Of a stretch of 64,000 bases of DNA, positions 9,496-18,600 are shown in pieces (position 1 is the stretch's first letter; every line of letters begins with the position of its first letter). The notes beneath the pieces are model-generated. The model did not search any database. It was not told the origin of the DNA and saw only the letters and a list, made by a program, of their open reading frames with translations. The DNA is from Hyphococcus sp. (GTDB taxonomy: Bacteria; Pseudomonadota; Alphaproteobacteria; Caulobacterales; Parvularculaceae), in assembly GCA_028284345.1 (NCBI GenBank), contig JANQRY010000003.1, positions 62,001 to 126,000 on the forward strand, in the 5' to 3' direction. The translations under genes were made by a program, and so were the position numbers.

Positions 9496-10089
9496 TCAAT
9501 CGTCAAGCAAGGTGAGAACGGAAAGGATGCTTTCCGCCACATCCCGGATCGACTTGCCCTGCTCCATGGCCATTTTTCGCATGGCCGTATAGGCGTCGTT
9601 CTCCGTCATGTTGCGTTTGTCCATCAGCAGGCCCTTGGCCCGCTCGATCACCTTGCGCGCTTCGAGATCGGCTTTTGATTTTTCAAGGTCGCGCCAGAGG
9701 GCGTCGAACATTTTAAAACGCTCGATCGCGATCTCGACAACCGGCAAGACGCGCTTGGTCGAAAGGCCGTCGACGATATAGGCGCTGACGCCAGACCGCA
9801 CCGCTTCCTTCGCCAGCGATCCGTCGCCGTTCTCAACAAACATCACCACCGGTTTCGGGTTTTCCCGCGCGACGAGCTGCAGGTTTTCTATGGTGTCGCG
9901 GTCGGGCGACTCGCAATCGATAATGATGGCGTCCGGTTGCAGCCGGCGGATGAGCGACAGGAGTTCGGCGCCATGGGCCGCATGGGCCTGCTTGACGACG
10001 GCCGCGCCGCGCAAGCCGTCTTCGACGATTTTCGCGCGATCCGGGTCGCAATCGATCAGCAGCACGATAAGCGGCGGTACGGTAGACAA
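9496..10089 (-). CDS. nasT: NasT, ANTAR-domain antiterminator
   Basis: 197 aa. An N-terminal receiver-like domain (residues about 8-120) is joined by a coiled segment to a C-terminal ANTAR RNA-binding domain (about 130-190) with the hallmark KVIERAKGLLM and AYTAMRKMAM stretches. ANTAR proteins bind paired hexaloop hairpins in leader RNAs and block termination; a matching pair lies before nrtA at 23157-23198. The start appears to be TTG at 10089, preceded by AGGG; an in-frame stop lies just upstream, so no longer form is possible. Weak initiation may keep NasT low relative to NasS. Confidence 0.92.
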   Translation of the reverse strand: MSTVPPLIVLLIDCDPDRAKIVEDGLRGAAVVKQAHAAHGAELLSLIRRLQPDAIIIDCESPDRDTIENLQLVARENPKPVVMFVENGDGSLAKEAVRSGVSAYIVDGLSTKRVLPVVEIAIERFKMFDALWRDLEKSKADLEARKVIERAKGLLMDKRNMTENDAYTAMRKMAMEQGKSIRDVAESILSVLTLLDD

Positions 10090-10128
10090 AGCCTGCGCCC
10101 TACAATGAAGCCCTTCGCCGGAAGCATG

Positions 10129-11607
10129 TCATTGTTGCATCGCAACATCAAGCGTTTCGGGCTGCCGGACCGCGTTTGATGCGCCGGGATTGAAGTTATC
10201 TTGTTGTAATAATTTATAGTTTTTTGAAATGCCGGCAAAAACAGCGCCGACGCCCAGCAATACTGGCGCATCCGTCTCGACGGTCTTATGTTGCAACTGC
10301 GAAAGCGTCGTCGCCGTGACGTGTTCGCCGGGACGGCTCACCGCCGCGGCGATGATCACGGGCGTCTGCGGCCCCGCGCCCGCTTCCATCAGCCGCTCGG
10401 CCAGCCGCGGCGCTGTTCGCGCGCCCATATAGACCATCAGCGTGGTGTCGCCGCTCGCGCAGGCTCGCCAGTCAAGATCGGGCAATGCGCCCTGGCGGCT
10501 GTGGCCGGTGACGAATTTTACCCCTTGGGCGCAATCGCGATGGGTCAGCGACACTTTAAGCCGCGCTGCGGCCGCAATCGCCGCGGTGACGCCCGGAATG
10601 ACGTCGACCACGACGCCCGCCTTTTCAAGCATGGCGATCTCTTCGCCGGCGCGCCCGAAGATCATCGGGTCGCCCGATTTAAGGCGCACAATGTTTTTGC
10701 CCTGACGCGCGAGGCGCAGCATGGTTTCGTTGATGTCATCCTGCCGGCAGGACGCGCGCTGCCCGCGCTTGCCGACCATCATGCGCTTCGCCTCGCGCCT
10801 TGCGAGATCAAGCACCTCGTTCGAAACGAGATCGTCAAACAGGATAATGTCCGCCGACTGAAGCGCGCGCACCGCATTCAGCGTCAACAGTCCTGCATCG
10901 CCGGGGCCCGCGCCCACAAGGCTTACTTTGCCCTGCGTAACCGCTTTCCGCGCCAGCAACCGTTCAATCGCCGCTTCCGCTTCGGCAACGGGCGTAACAA
11001 AAGCCGCCTCCGCGAAGCGTCGCCAGAAATCGATCCGCGCCCGGGCGTCCGGCAGGCGTTTTTTCAGCGTGCGTCGTAAATGTCTTGCCGCTCGCCCCCA
11101 ATCCGCAATCGCCGGCGGGAGCAGCGTTTCGATCCTGCGTCGAACCGCCTGACCCAGCGCCGGCGCCGCGCCGTCCGTCGATACGCCGACAACGACGGGC
11201 GAGCGATTGACAATCGATCCGAATTGGAAATCGCAAAGATCGGGCTTGTCTATAATGTTGACCGGCGCGCCTGCGGCCCGCGCCACTGCAGCAAACGCCT
11301 CGGCGTCGCTGGCATTGTCGAAGCCGCCAATCGCCAGCGCAATCCCGTCAAAGTCGCTTTCCGTCCACAATCGCGGACAGATTGTTATCTGCTCAGGATA
11401 TTGTTCAAGGACGCGGGCGAACGCGTCGCAAACCTCCGCGGCGACGACCCGCACGATTGCGCCTGAGGCCGCAAGAAGTTCCGCCTTCCACGCCACCGCT
11501 TCGCCGGTGCCGGCGACGAGCGCCGTCTTTCCCTCCAGCTTGAAAAAGACAGGCAGGACCGAGAGCGCCGCCATGCGCGGCGCGGGGGTCATTTCCGGTT
11601 TACGCAT
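10129..11607 (-). CDS. cysG: siroheme synthase CysG (fused dehydrogenase/chelatase and uroporphyrinogen-III methyltransferase)
   Basis: 492 aa. The N-terminal part (residues about 15-215) is the precorrin-2 dehydrogenase/ferrochelatase domain; its nucleotide loop reads AGTGEAVAWKA rather than the enterobacterial GGGDVAERKA. The C-terminal part (about 228-470) is the SAM-dependent methyltransferase with VGAGPGDAGLLT, RLKSGDP and VIPGVTAA motifs. It makes siroheme, the cofactor needed by the nitrite reductase NirB of the same operon. The start overlaps the nasA stop by 8 nt; 39 nt separate its stop from nasT. Confidence 0.93.
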   Translation of the reverse strand: MRKPEMTPAPRMAALSVLPVFFKLEGKTALVAGTGEAVAWKAELLAASGAIVRVVAAEVCDAFARVLEQYPEQITICPRLWTESDFDGIALAIGGFDNASDAEAFAAVARAAGAPVNIIDKPDLCDFQFGSIVNRSPVVVGVSTDGAAPALGQAVRRRIETLLPPAIADWGRAARHLRRTLKKRLPDARARIDFWRRFAEAAFVTPVAEAEAAIERLLARKAVTQGKVSLVGAGPGDAGLLTLNAVRALQSADIILFDDLVSNEVLDLARREAKRMMVGKRGQRASCRQDDINETMLRLARQGKNIVRLKSGDPMIFGRAGEEIAMLEKAGVVVDVIPGVTAAIAAAARLKVSLTHRDCAQGVKFVTGHSRQGALPDLDWRACASGDTTLMVYMGARTAPRLAERLMEAGAGPQTPVIIAAAVSRPGEHVTATTLSQLQHKTVETDAPVLLGVGAVFAGISKNYKLLQQDNFNPGASNAVRQPETLDVAMQQ

Positions 11608-14302
11608 AGGCCGGCTCCGGCAGGAAGCGCCTGATTTCCGCGCGACAGGACCCGCAATTGACGCCAGCGCCGGTCACCGCGCCGATAGCATCAACGGACG
11701 CGCAGCCGTTTTTGACCGCGGACGCAATATCGTTGGCGCCGACATTCATGCAGGCGCAGACAATGGCGCCGCGATCGGCGGCCGCGTCGCCCGGCCGGGC
11801 GGCGAGAATTTGCGCGCGCGCGCCGCCCTCAAACGCTTTTCCGAGTTGGTCGCACGCCCAGTCGCGCGCGACCTCTACCGGCGCCGGCGAAAGATATAAC
11901 GCGCCTTTCAAGACGCCGTCCTTGAAGGCGGCAAACCGGCGAACGCCCGTCGCGCCGTTTTCGTACAGCAAGACCTCGCTCGCTGCGTCGCCGCCGTCAA
12001 TTTGCGCAAAGAACCCATCGACGATGGAACGGGCGCCGCCTTGAAGCGCACCCCCAGCCATCTCGACGCGAACGCCGGCGCCAGCGCGCGCTTTGACCCA
12101 ATAGCGCGCGTCCACCGGCGCGGTCAGCGCTGCAAGCGGCGCGGCGATGACGCCAAACCCGTACCAGGCGGCCGCGTAGCGCTTTATAGAAACGCGGGCG
12201 GATTTCAGCGCCGGTTGTCCGGAGACGGGATCGGTCATCGGCGCCGTCATCGCGTTGACGCGCGCCTCTCGCGCGAACCCATTGGTCCAGTGCATCGGCG
12301 CGAAAAGAGAGCCCGCCCGCTGCCGTTCGGTGACCAGCACGCGCGCCAGCATAGTCCGCCGTTCCGAAACGATCTCCGCGATCTCCGCGTCCCGCAGGCC
12401 TTCGCGCGCGGCGTCCGCCGGCGATATTTCCACAAACGGCTCGGCGATGTGCTGGCTCAGCCGCGCCGACCGCCCGGTTCGGGTCATGGTGTGCCACTGG
12501 TCGCGAATGCGCCCGGTATTGAGCGTATAGGGATAATCGCGGTTTCCCGTATTTTCCTCGCGTGCGCCCGCGACGACGAAATTCGCACGCCCGTCAGCGG
12601 TGAAAAACCGTCTGTCGGCAAAAAGGCGTTTCGACGGCGTCTTGCCGCCCTTGGCAATCGGCCATTGCTGCGGCGGGAACGCATCGTAGGCCGCCCGATC
12701 GATGTCTGCGACGCCGCCAAGATCGAGATCCCGCACGCCGTTGTTCTCGTGGGAACAGAGCGCGGCGTATTCCCTGAAAATTTCGTCCGTTTCCTGATAG
12801 TCGAACGCGTCCGCCCATCCCATATGCTTCGCGACATCGCAGAGTTGCCGCCAGTCGTCGCGTGCGTCACCGGGCGCGGAAAGAAAGGCGCGCTGACGCG
12901 ACATGCGGCGCTCGGAGTTCGTCACCATGCCGCTCTTTTCGCCCCACGCCGTCGACGGCAACAGGATATCGGCGCATCGGGCCGTATCGCCGGATGCGAC
13001 CACGTCGGAAACGACGACCAGTTCGCAGCGCCGCAACGCCTCGCGAACGCGGTCGGCGTCCGGCATGGAGACGACCGGATTGGTCGCCATGATCCATAGC
13101 GCCTTGACCCGGCCGTCATGGACCGCCTCGAAAAGATCGACCGCTTTCAGACCCGGTTTGTCCGCCATCGTCGGCGCATTCCAGAATTCCTGAACCAGCG
13201 CGCGATGGTCCGGCCGTTCCAACTCCATGTGACTTGCAAGCTGGTTTGCGAGCCCGCCGACTTCGCGCCCGCCCATGGCGTTCGGCTGACCCGTCACCGA
13301 AAACGGCCCCATGCCGGGCTCGCCGATGCGGCCGGTCAGGAGATGACAATTGATAATGGCGTTGACGCGATCCGTCCCGTCCGTCGCCTGATTAACTCCC
13401 TGGGAATAAACGGTGACAGTTTCTTGAGTCTTGGCGAAAATGTCGAAAAACGCGGCGAGTTCCGATGGCGACAGCCCGGTCTCCGCCGCGCAGCGCGCCA
13501 GATCGTAGTCCGCCGCCGCGGCGAGCGCAGCGTCGGCGTTGTTTGTGTGCGCCCTAACAAAATCGTCGTCCCGCGCGCCGTTGTCATCAAGCGCTTTCAG
13601 CAACCCCTGAAACAGCGCAACGTCGCTCCCCAGCTTTAACGCCAGATGCATATCCGCGATGGCGAATGTGGCCGTCTCGCGCGGATCGACGACGACGACC
13701 TTCATGTCGGGGCGCGCGTCCTTCGCCGCCGCGAGGCGCTGATAAAGAACCGGGTGGCACCAGGCGAGGTTTGATCCGACAAGGACGACAAGGTCGGCTT
13801 CCTCAAGATCCTCATAGCAGCCCGGCACGGTGTCGGAGCCGAAGGCGCGCTTATGGCCGGCGACGGACGACGCCATGCAAAGCCGCGAATTGGTGTCGAT
13901 GTTCGCCGAGCCGATAAAGCCTTTCATCAGCTTGTTGGCGACGTAGTAGTCTTCCGTCAGAAGCTGACCGGATACATAAAACGCGACCGCATCAGGCCCA
14001 TGATCGCGGATCGTCTGCTGAAATTTCGCCGCAATCGCGCCGGTCGCTTCGTCCCAACTTGCGCGCCGCCCCCTTATCGAGGGGTAGAGCAGCCTGTCCT
14101 CTTCCCCCAACGTTTCGCCAAGCGCAGCGCCTTTTGAGCAAAGCCGGCCGAAATTTGCGGGATGGTCCGGATCGCCCTTCACCGTCACCGCATCGCCGAT
14201 CTTCTCAATGAGAACACCGCAACCGACGCCGCAATAGGGACAGGTCGTGCGAACGGTCTCGCTCCCGTCATCATCGAAACTATCGGCGGCGTCGAAACTC
14301 AA
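11600..14302 (-). CDS. nasA: assimilatory nitrate reductase catalytic subunit NasA
   Basis: 900 aa, cytoplasmic molybdenum-bisMGD enzyme reducing nitrate to nitrite. N-terminal [4Fe-4S] ligands are Cys21, 24, 28 and 55 (TCPYCGVGCG and RLCSKG). The molybdopterin oxidoreductase core follows, then the dinucleotide-binding domain around residues 590-700. A C-terminal BFD-like [2Fe-2S] domain has Cys849, 851, 883 and 886, typical of NasA forms that take electrons through this domain. It follows nirD by 12 nt and overlaps cysG, so it lies in the nrtA-nasS operon. Confidence 0.95.
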   Translation of the reverse strand: MSFDAADSFDDDGSETVRTTCPYCGVGCGVLIEKIGDAVTVKGDPDHPANFGRLCSKGAALGETLGEEDRLLYPSIRGRRASWDEATGAIAAKFQQTIRDHGPDAVAFYVSGQLLTEDYYVANKLMKGFIGSANIDTNSRLCMASSVAGHKRAFGSDTVPGCYEDLEEADLVVLVGSNLAWCHPVLYQRLAAAKDARPDMKVVVVDPRETATFAIADMHLALKLGSDVALFQGLLKALDDNGARDDDFVRAHTNNADAALAAAADYDLARCAAETGLSPSELAAFFDIFAKTQETVTVYSQGVNQATDGTDRVNAIINCHLLTGRIGEPGMGPFSVTGQPNAMGGREVGGLANQLASHMELERPDHRALVQEFWNAPTMADKPGLKAVDLFEAVHDGRVKALWIMATNPVVSMPDADRVREALRRCELVVVSDVVASGDTARCADILLPSTAWGEKSGMVTNSERRMSRQRAFLSAPGDARDDWRQLCDVAKHMGWADAFDYQETDEIFREYAALCSHENNGVRDLDLGGVADIDRAAYDAFPPQQWPIAKGGKTPSKRLFADRRFFTADGRANFVVAGAREENTGNRDYPYTLNTGRIRDQWHTMTRTGRSARLSQHIAEPFVEISPADAAREGLRDAEIAEIVSERRTMLARVLVTERQRAGSLFAPMHWTNGFAREARVNAMTAPMTDPVSGQPALKSARVSIKRYAAAWYGFGVIAAPLAALTAPVDARYWVKARAGAGVRVEMAGGALQGGARSIVDGFFAQIDGGDAASEVLLYENGATGVRRFAAFKDGVLKGALYLSPAPVEVARDWACDQLGKAFEGGARAQILAARPGDAAADRGAIVCACMNVGANDIASAVKNGCASVDAIGAVTGAGVNCGSCRAEIRRFLPEPAYA

Positions 14303-14314
14303 CGGACTTCGCTC

Positions 14315-14680
14315 CTAGGACGCCGGCGCAAGGTCGCCCGTGCAGATCAGAATGTCGCCATTGTCGGCGACGCGAACGCGAAATGTTTTGACGGCGCCCT
14401 CATCGGCGCCCTGCGCCTCGCCGGTCTCCAGCGAAATCACCCAATTGTGGAGCGGGCAGGTTACGCAGCGATCATGCACAATCCCCTGACTCAGCGGCCC
14501 CTCCTTATGCGGACATTTGTCCTCAATCGCATAAATCTCGTCATTCACCGTCCGGAAAACGGCGATGGTCCGCTCGCGCGACAGGACGCGCCGCGATCCA
14601 AGCCGCGGAATGTCGCCAAGCTTGCCGACCGCAATCCAGTTTTCGCTCATCGCGTTCATCGCCGCCGCTCCCTCGCTCAT
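14315..14680 (-). CDS. nirD: nitrite reductase small subunit NirD
   Basis: 121 aa Rieske-type protein, the small partner of NirB in assimilatory NADH-nitrite reductase. The Rieske ligands are visible as CPHKEGPLSQG and CPLHNW. The start ATG at 14680 overlaps the nirB stop in ATGA, giving tight coupling of the two subunits. Two other in-frame ATGs lie a few codons downstream. Small NirD proteins often lack a working cluster, but here both Cys-x-His and Cys-x-x-His pairs are intact. Confidence 0.92.
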   Translation of the reverse strand: MSEGAAAMNAMSENWIAVGKLGDIPRLGSRRVLSRERTIAVFRTVNDEIYAIEDKCPHKEGPLSQGIVHDRCVTCPLHNWVISLETGEAQGADEGAVKTFRVRVADNGDILICTGDLAPAS

Positions 14681-17136
14681 TCCGCCGCCTGAAGCCCGAC
14701 GCTCGCCATCGGTCGGAATTCGTGCTTGTCCTTGCCGGAGGCACGCTCCGACCACGGATCGACCTGAGCAAATTTCTGCGAGAACACGAACCGGTCGTAA
14801 TAGGCTTTTCGCTTTTCACCGTCATCCATGATCTGTCGGCGCACCTCGTCATAACCGATGCGTTTCGCCCATTTGTATATGCGCTCAAGATAGTGGCCCT
14901 GCTCGCGATACATCTGGACGAGCGCGGCGATGTGCTCGATGGCCTCTTCTTCGGTTTTTACGAGGCCGAGCACTTCCGTGCCTTTGATGTCGAGACCGGC
15001 GGCGCCGGCGAAATGAATCTCGTAGCCGCTGTCGACGCAGACGACGCCGACATCCTTGCACGTCGCTTCGGCGCAATTGCGCGGGCAGCCCGACACCGCC
15101 ATCTTGACCTTCGCCGGCGTCCACGAGCCCCACATGAACTTTTCTATCTTCACGCCAAGACCGGTGGAGTCCTGCGTGCCGAAGCGGCACCAGTCCGTAC
15201 CGACGCAGGTTTTGACGGTGCGCAACCCTTTTGCGTAGGCGTGGCCGGAAACAAAGCCCGCCTCGCCGAGATCCGCCCAGACCGCCGGCAGGTCTTCTTT
15301 CTTGATGCCGAGCATGTCGATGCGCTGGCCGCCGGTCACTTTCACCGTCGGGATGTCAAACTTGTCGACGACGTCAGCGATCGCCCGCAGCTCTTTCGAC
15401 GATGTCTGCCCGCCCCACATGCGCGGCACCACCGAATAGGTGCCGTCCTTCTGGATGTTCGCATGCGCGCGTTCATTGATGAAGCGCGACTGATAATCGT
15501 CGGCGTATTCGTCCGGCCAGTCGCATACGAGATAGTAATTGAGCGCCGGGCGGCATTTGGCGCAGCCGCACGATGTTTTCCATTCAAGGGCATGAAGAAC
15601 TTCCGGAATGGTCTTGAGCTTTTTGACCTTGATGAGACGGCGCACATCGTCATGGGAAAGGTCTGTACACCCGCACATGGGCTTGACGGCGTTCGGGTTG
15701 AAAGCATCGCCGAGGGTCAAACTCATGAGCTGTTCGACAAGGCCGGTGCATGTCCCGCAAGAAGCGGAGGCTTTCGTATGCGCGCGAACATCATCGAGCG
15801 CCGTCAGGTTCTTTTCCGTGATCGCGGAAACGATCCTGCCCTTGCAAACGCCGTTGCAGCCGCAGATTTCTGCGTCATCGGGCAATGCTGCAACGGCCGC
15901 CATAGGGTCGAGCGCGTCTCCGCCCGCGTAAGCCGGCCCGAAGATGAGCGTATCGCGCATCTCCGTTACGTCGGTCTGGTCCTTCACCTGCTGGAAGAAC
16001 CAGCCGCCGTCCGCGGTGTCGCCATAGAGCACGACCCCGACAATCCTGTTGTCCTCAAGAACGAGGCGCTTGTAGACGCCCTGCGCCGCGTCGCGGAGAA
16101 CGATTTCTTCGCGCCCCTCGCCGTCGCTGAAGTCGCCGGCGGAATAGAGATCGACCCCGGTCACTTTCAGTTTCGTCGCGAGCGCGCTGTCGGAAAAGCC
16201 GTCATTGTCTTCGTCGAGCAGTTCTCTCGCGACGACGCCCGCCATCTGATAGAGCGGCGCGACAAGGCCATAGACCTGTCCCTCGAACTCAACGCATTCG
16301 CCGAGGGCGAGAATATCGCGGTCCGACGTGCGCATATGCCGGTCAACAAGAATGCCGCGTCCGGTTTCGATCCCAGCGTCGTTGGCGAGTTGCGCATTGG
16401 GCCGGATGCCTACCGCCATGACGACCAGGTCCGCCTCGATTTCTGTCCCGTCCTCGAGCCGGACGGCGCGTACGCCCGAACCGTCCGCAGCGGCAAGAAT
16501 TTCTTTGGTGTTCGCTTCGGTGATGATGTTAACGCCGCGGTTTTCAAGGGCGCGCCTCAAAAGATGACCCGCGGCCGCATCGAGCTGGCGCTCCATCAGC
16601 GTCGGCATGAGATGCAGGACCGTGACGTCCATGCCGCGCTCTTTAAGGCCCGCCGCCGCCTCAAGCCCCAAGAGCCCGCCGCCGATGACCACCGCCCTGC
16701 CGCCCGACTGCGCCGCAAGCAACATGGCGGTGACGTCGTCGAGGTCGCGATAGGTCAGGACGCCCGGAAGATCATGGCCCGGCACGGGGATGACGATCGG
16801 CAACGATCCTGTCGCGATCAGAAGCTTGTCGTAGTCCGCGACCACGCCGTGCTCCGACGTCACCGTCTTCTTGGCGCGGTCTATTGAAACGACTTTCTGA
16901 CCTTTGAGGAGCCTGACGCCGCAGTCTTCGTACCAGCGGTCGCCGTGAATGACGATCTCGTCAAACGTCTTTTCGCCGGCAAGCACCGGCGACAGCATGA
17001 TGCGGTCGTAATTGACGCGCGGTTCCGCGTTAAAGATGGTGACGTCATAAGCGTACGGCGCCTGTTCGAACAATTCTTCAAGGGCGCGACCGGGCGCCAT
17101 GCCGTTGCCGACCACCACGAGTTTCTTTTTCGTCAT
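14677..17136 (-). CDS. nirB: assimilatory nitrite reductase large subunit NirB
   Basis: 819 aa. It reduces nitrite to ammonium using NADH. An N-terminal FAD/NAD domain carries GNGMAPGR at residue 11 onward and a second GGGLLGLEAA nucleotide motif near 150. BFD-like cysteine clusters follow (CGCNGVCKG about 415, CGTC and CGCTD about 465-490, CGCAKC about 530). The siroheme/[4Fe-4S] site is Cys644, Cys650, Cys684 and Cys688 (CVGTDWC and CPRNC). A GGGAGG ribosome site stands 4 nt before the ATG. The gene sits between the porin gene and nirD. Confidence 0.95.
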   Translation of the reverse strand: MTKKKLVVVGNGMAPGRALEELFEQAPYAYDVTIFNAEPRVNYDRIMLSPVLAGEKTFDEIVIHGDRWYEDCGVRLLKGQKVVSIDRAKKTVTSEHGVVADYDKLLIATGSLPIVIPVPGHDLPGVLTYRDLDDVTAMLLAAQSGGRAVVIGGGLLGLEAAAGLKERGMDVTVLHLMPTLMERQLDAAAGHLLRRALENRGVNIITEANTKEILAAADGSGVRAVRLEDGTEIEADLVVMAVGIRPNAQLANDAGIETGRGILVDRHMRTSDRDILALGECVEFEGQVYGLVAPLYQMAGVVARELLDEDNDGFSDSALATKLKVTGVDLYSAGDFSDGEGREEIVLRDAAQGVYKRLVLEDNRIVGVVLYGDTADGGWFFQQVKDQTDVTEMRDTLIFGPAYAGGDALDPMAAVAALPDDAEICGCNGVCKGRIVSAITEKNLTALDDVRAHTKASASCGTCTGLVEQLMSLTLGDAFNPNAVKPMCGCTDLSHDDVRRLIKVKKLKTIPEVLHALEWKTSCGCAKCRPALNYYLVCDWPDEYADDYQSRFINERAHANIQKDGTYSVVPRMWGGQTSSKELRAIADVVDKFDIPTVKVTGGQRIDMLGIKKEDLPAVWADLGEAGFVSGHAYAKGLRTVKTCVGTDWCRFGTQDSTGLGVKIEKFMWGSWTPAKVKMAVSGCPRNCAEATCKDVGVVCVDSGYEIHFAGAAGLDIKGTEVLGLVKTEEEAIEHIAALVQMYREQGHYLERIYKWAKRIGYDEVRRQIMDDGEKRKAYYDRFVFSQKFAQVDPWSERASGKDKHEFRPMASVGLQAAE

Positions 17137-17207
17137 TTTACCTCCCGCAACGGGCTTTATGGAGTTAGCGAGGCGGGGCGCACCCCGCCCCGCCTCGCCG
17201 CCCGCCG

Positions 17208-18479
17208 CTAAAACGTGAAGCCGAGATCAACCGTCAGACGCTCCCTGTCCGTCAGGAAACCGTCCGACTGGTAGTTCGCATATTTGACCAGAAACTTGAG
17301 CCGTTTGGCGGCCTTTGGTTTGACCACCAGCACCGCGTCGAACTCATCGCCATAATCGGCGCCGCCTTCTTCCGCCGTGAAGATATGATAGAAGGCGTTG
17401 AACGCGACCAGCGCAAACGGCCCGACGCCTTTTTTGGTGACGCCGGCCTGAAAATAGATGTCCTCAAGACCGCCCGGCGGCGTTGCAAGAAACAGATCGG
17501 CGAAGCCGTTGAATTTGTGCGCCGTCGCCAGCGGCGTCACAAATCCGAAAGCTCCGTCGCCGCCCAGCACTTCATAACCGGCTTTCACAAGGAAGCCGCT
17601 TTTCTTCAGCCCCGCAGCGACCGTGTAGTAGTTGACGTTGTAACTTGCCGGGTTGTCCGCGTAAGGGGTCTGGCTGGCGAAACTGCCGTCGATGAACGCC
17701 GGTCCGCTGGCCAATGATACGCCGCCGCCGTAAGTCTGCGTCGAAAGGCGCGCTGCGACCGGCGCGATATTAGCGTTCTCGAAATCAAACAGATAGGCGA
17801 AGCCGCGAATGGAAGCGGTCACGCCTTCAATCGGGACGGTGTATTTCGTGTTGATGAGATAGCTCTCGCCTTCGAAAAACCCTTGCGGCGAGTCGTCTCC
17901 GAAAATGCGGTTCACCCGGTCGACATACGTTACATCGACTTTCAGATTTTTGATGCTGGCGTTCTCTACGCGCAGGGCGTCATAGGTCTGTTCGTTCTGG
18001 CGCCAGCCGACATTTCCGACAAACCGCGCATCGTCAAGAATAATCCGCTGGCGGCCAAGCGTGACTTTGGTGTCCGGCAGCGACGTGTTGCTCAGTTGGA
18101 ACCGGTTCAGTTCCGTTGCATTCGGATCGGCAACGACCGGAAACTGCGTATTGCCGTTCAGCGTCGAATTGAAATCGTCTTCAAGCGCGCGCACATGATC
18201 GAATTCGACAAGCAATTTCGTATCAAAGACCGCGCCGGTCTCGAACCCCGCGCGCAGGCGATAGGTGACGCCATTCGCCGTGTTCGGATTTCCTCCAAAC
18301 TCGGCATGGCTGTAGCGCAGCCGCGCATCGAACAACAGTTTTCCATCGCTAATCGCCTTGGCGATTGCCGACGCTTCGGGCGCCTCCTCGGCGACACCCA
18401 CGCCCCCGGCGCCGATGACGGCCCACGACACCGCTATTGCGGCGACCGCTTTCATCTTTATGCGTATTGACGTCTTCAT
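17208..18479 (-). CDS. outer-membrane porin, alginate-export family, of the nitrate operon
   Basis: 423 aa with a signal peptide (hydrophobic about residues 10-30) and alternating beta-strand sequence ending in phenylalanine (LTVDLGFTF), the outer-membrane insertion signature. The repeats of LGRQRIILDD and YDALRVEN type fit the alginate-export (AlgE-like) porin family, members of which occur in nitrate assimilation operons of Alphaproteobacteria. Its place between the ABC transporter and nirB suggests nitrate or nitrite entry through the outer membrane; this is inferred from context. GAGGGA lies about 8 nt before the ATG. Confidence 0.8.
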   Translation of the reverse strand: MKTSIRIKMKAVAAIAVSWAVIGAGGVGVAEEAPEASAIAKAISDGKLLFDARLRYSHAEFGGNPNTANGVTYRLRAGFETGAVFDTKLLVEFDHVRALEDDFNSTLNGNTQFPVVADPNATELNRFQLSNTSLPDTKVTLGRQRIILDDARFVGNVGWRQNEQTYDALRVENASIKNLKVDVTYVDRVNRIFGDDSPQGFFEGESYLINTKYTVPIEGVTASIRGFAYLFDFENANIAPVAARLSTQTYGGGVSLASGPAFIDGSFASQTPYADNPASYNVNYYTVAAGLKKSGFLVKAGYEVLGGDGAFGFVTPLATAHKFNGFADLFLATPPGGLEDIYFQAGVTKKGVGPFALVAFNAFYHIFTAEEGGADYGDEFDAVLVVKPKAAKRLKFLVKYANYQSDGFLTDRERLTVDLGFTF

Positions 18480-18600
18480 TTTATTATCCCTCTCGAATTA
18501 CCGGCCGCGCCCGCTTTGCAGGCGGAACCTTTGAAACAGACCCGCATCAGTGCAGTTTCTCGTCGAGGGCCGCCATTGACCCGAAACGGCGCCGCCTTCG

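Noticed and set aside
14722-16887. 721-codon open frame on the plus strand opposite nirB
   Set aside because: It mirrors the GC-rich codon pattern of nirB, has no domain and no ribosome site; a shadow frame.
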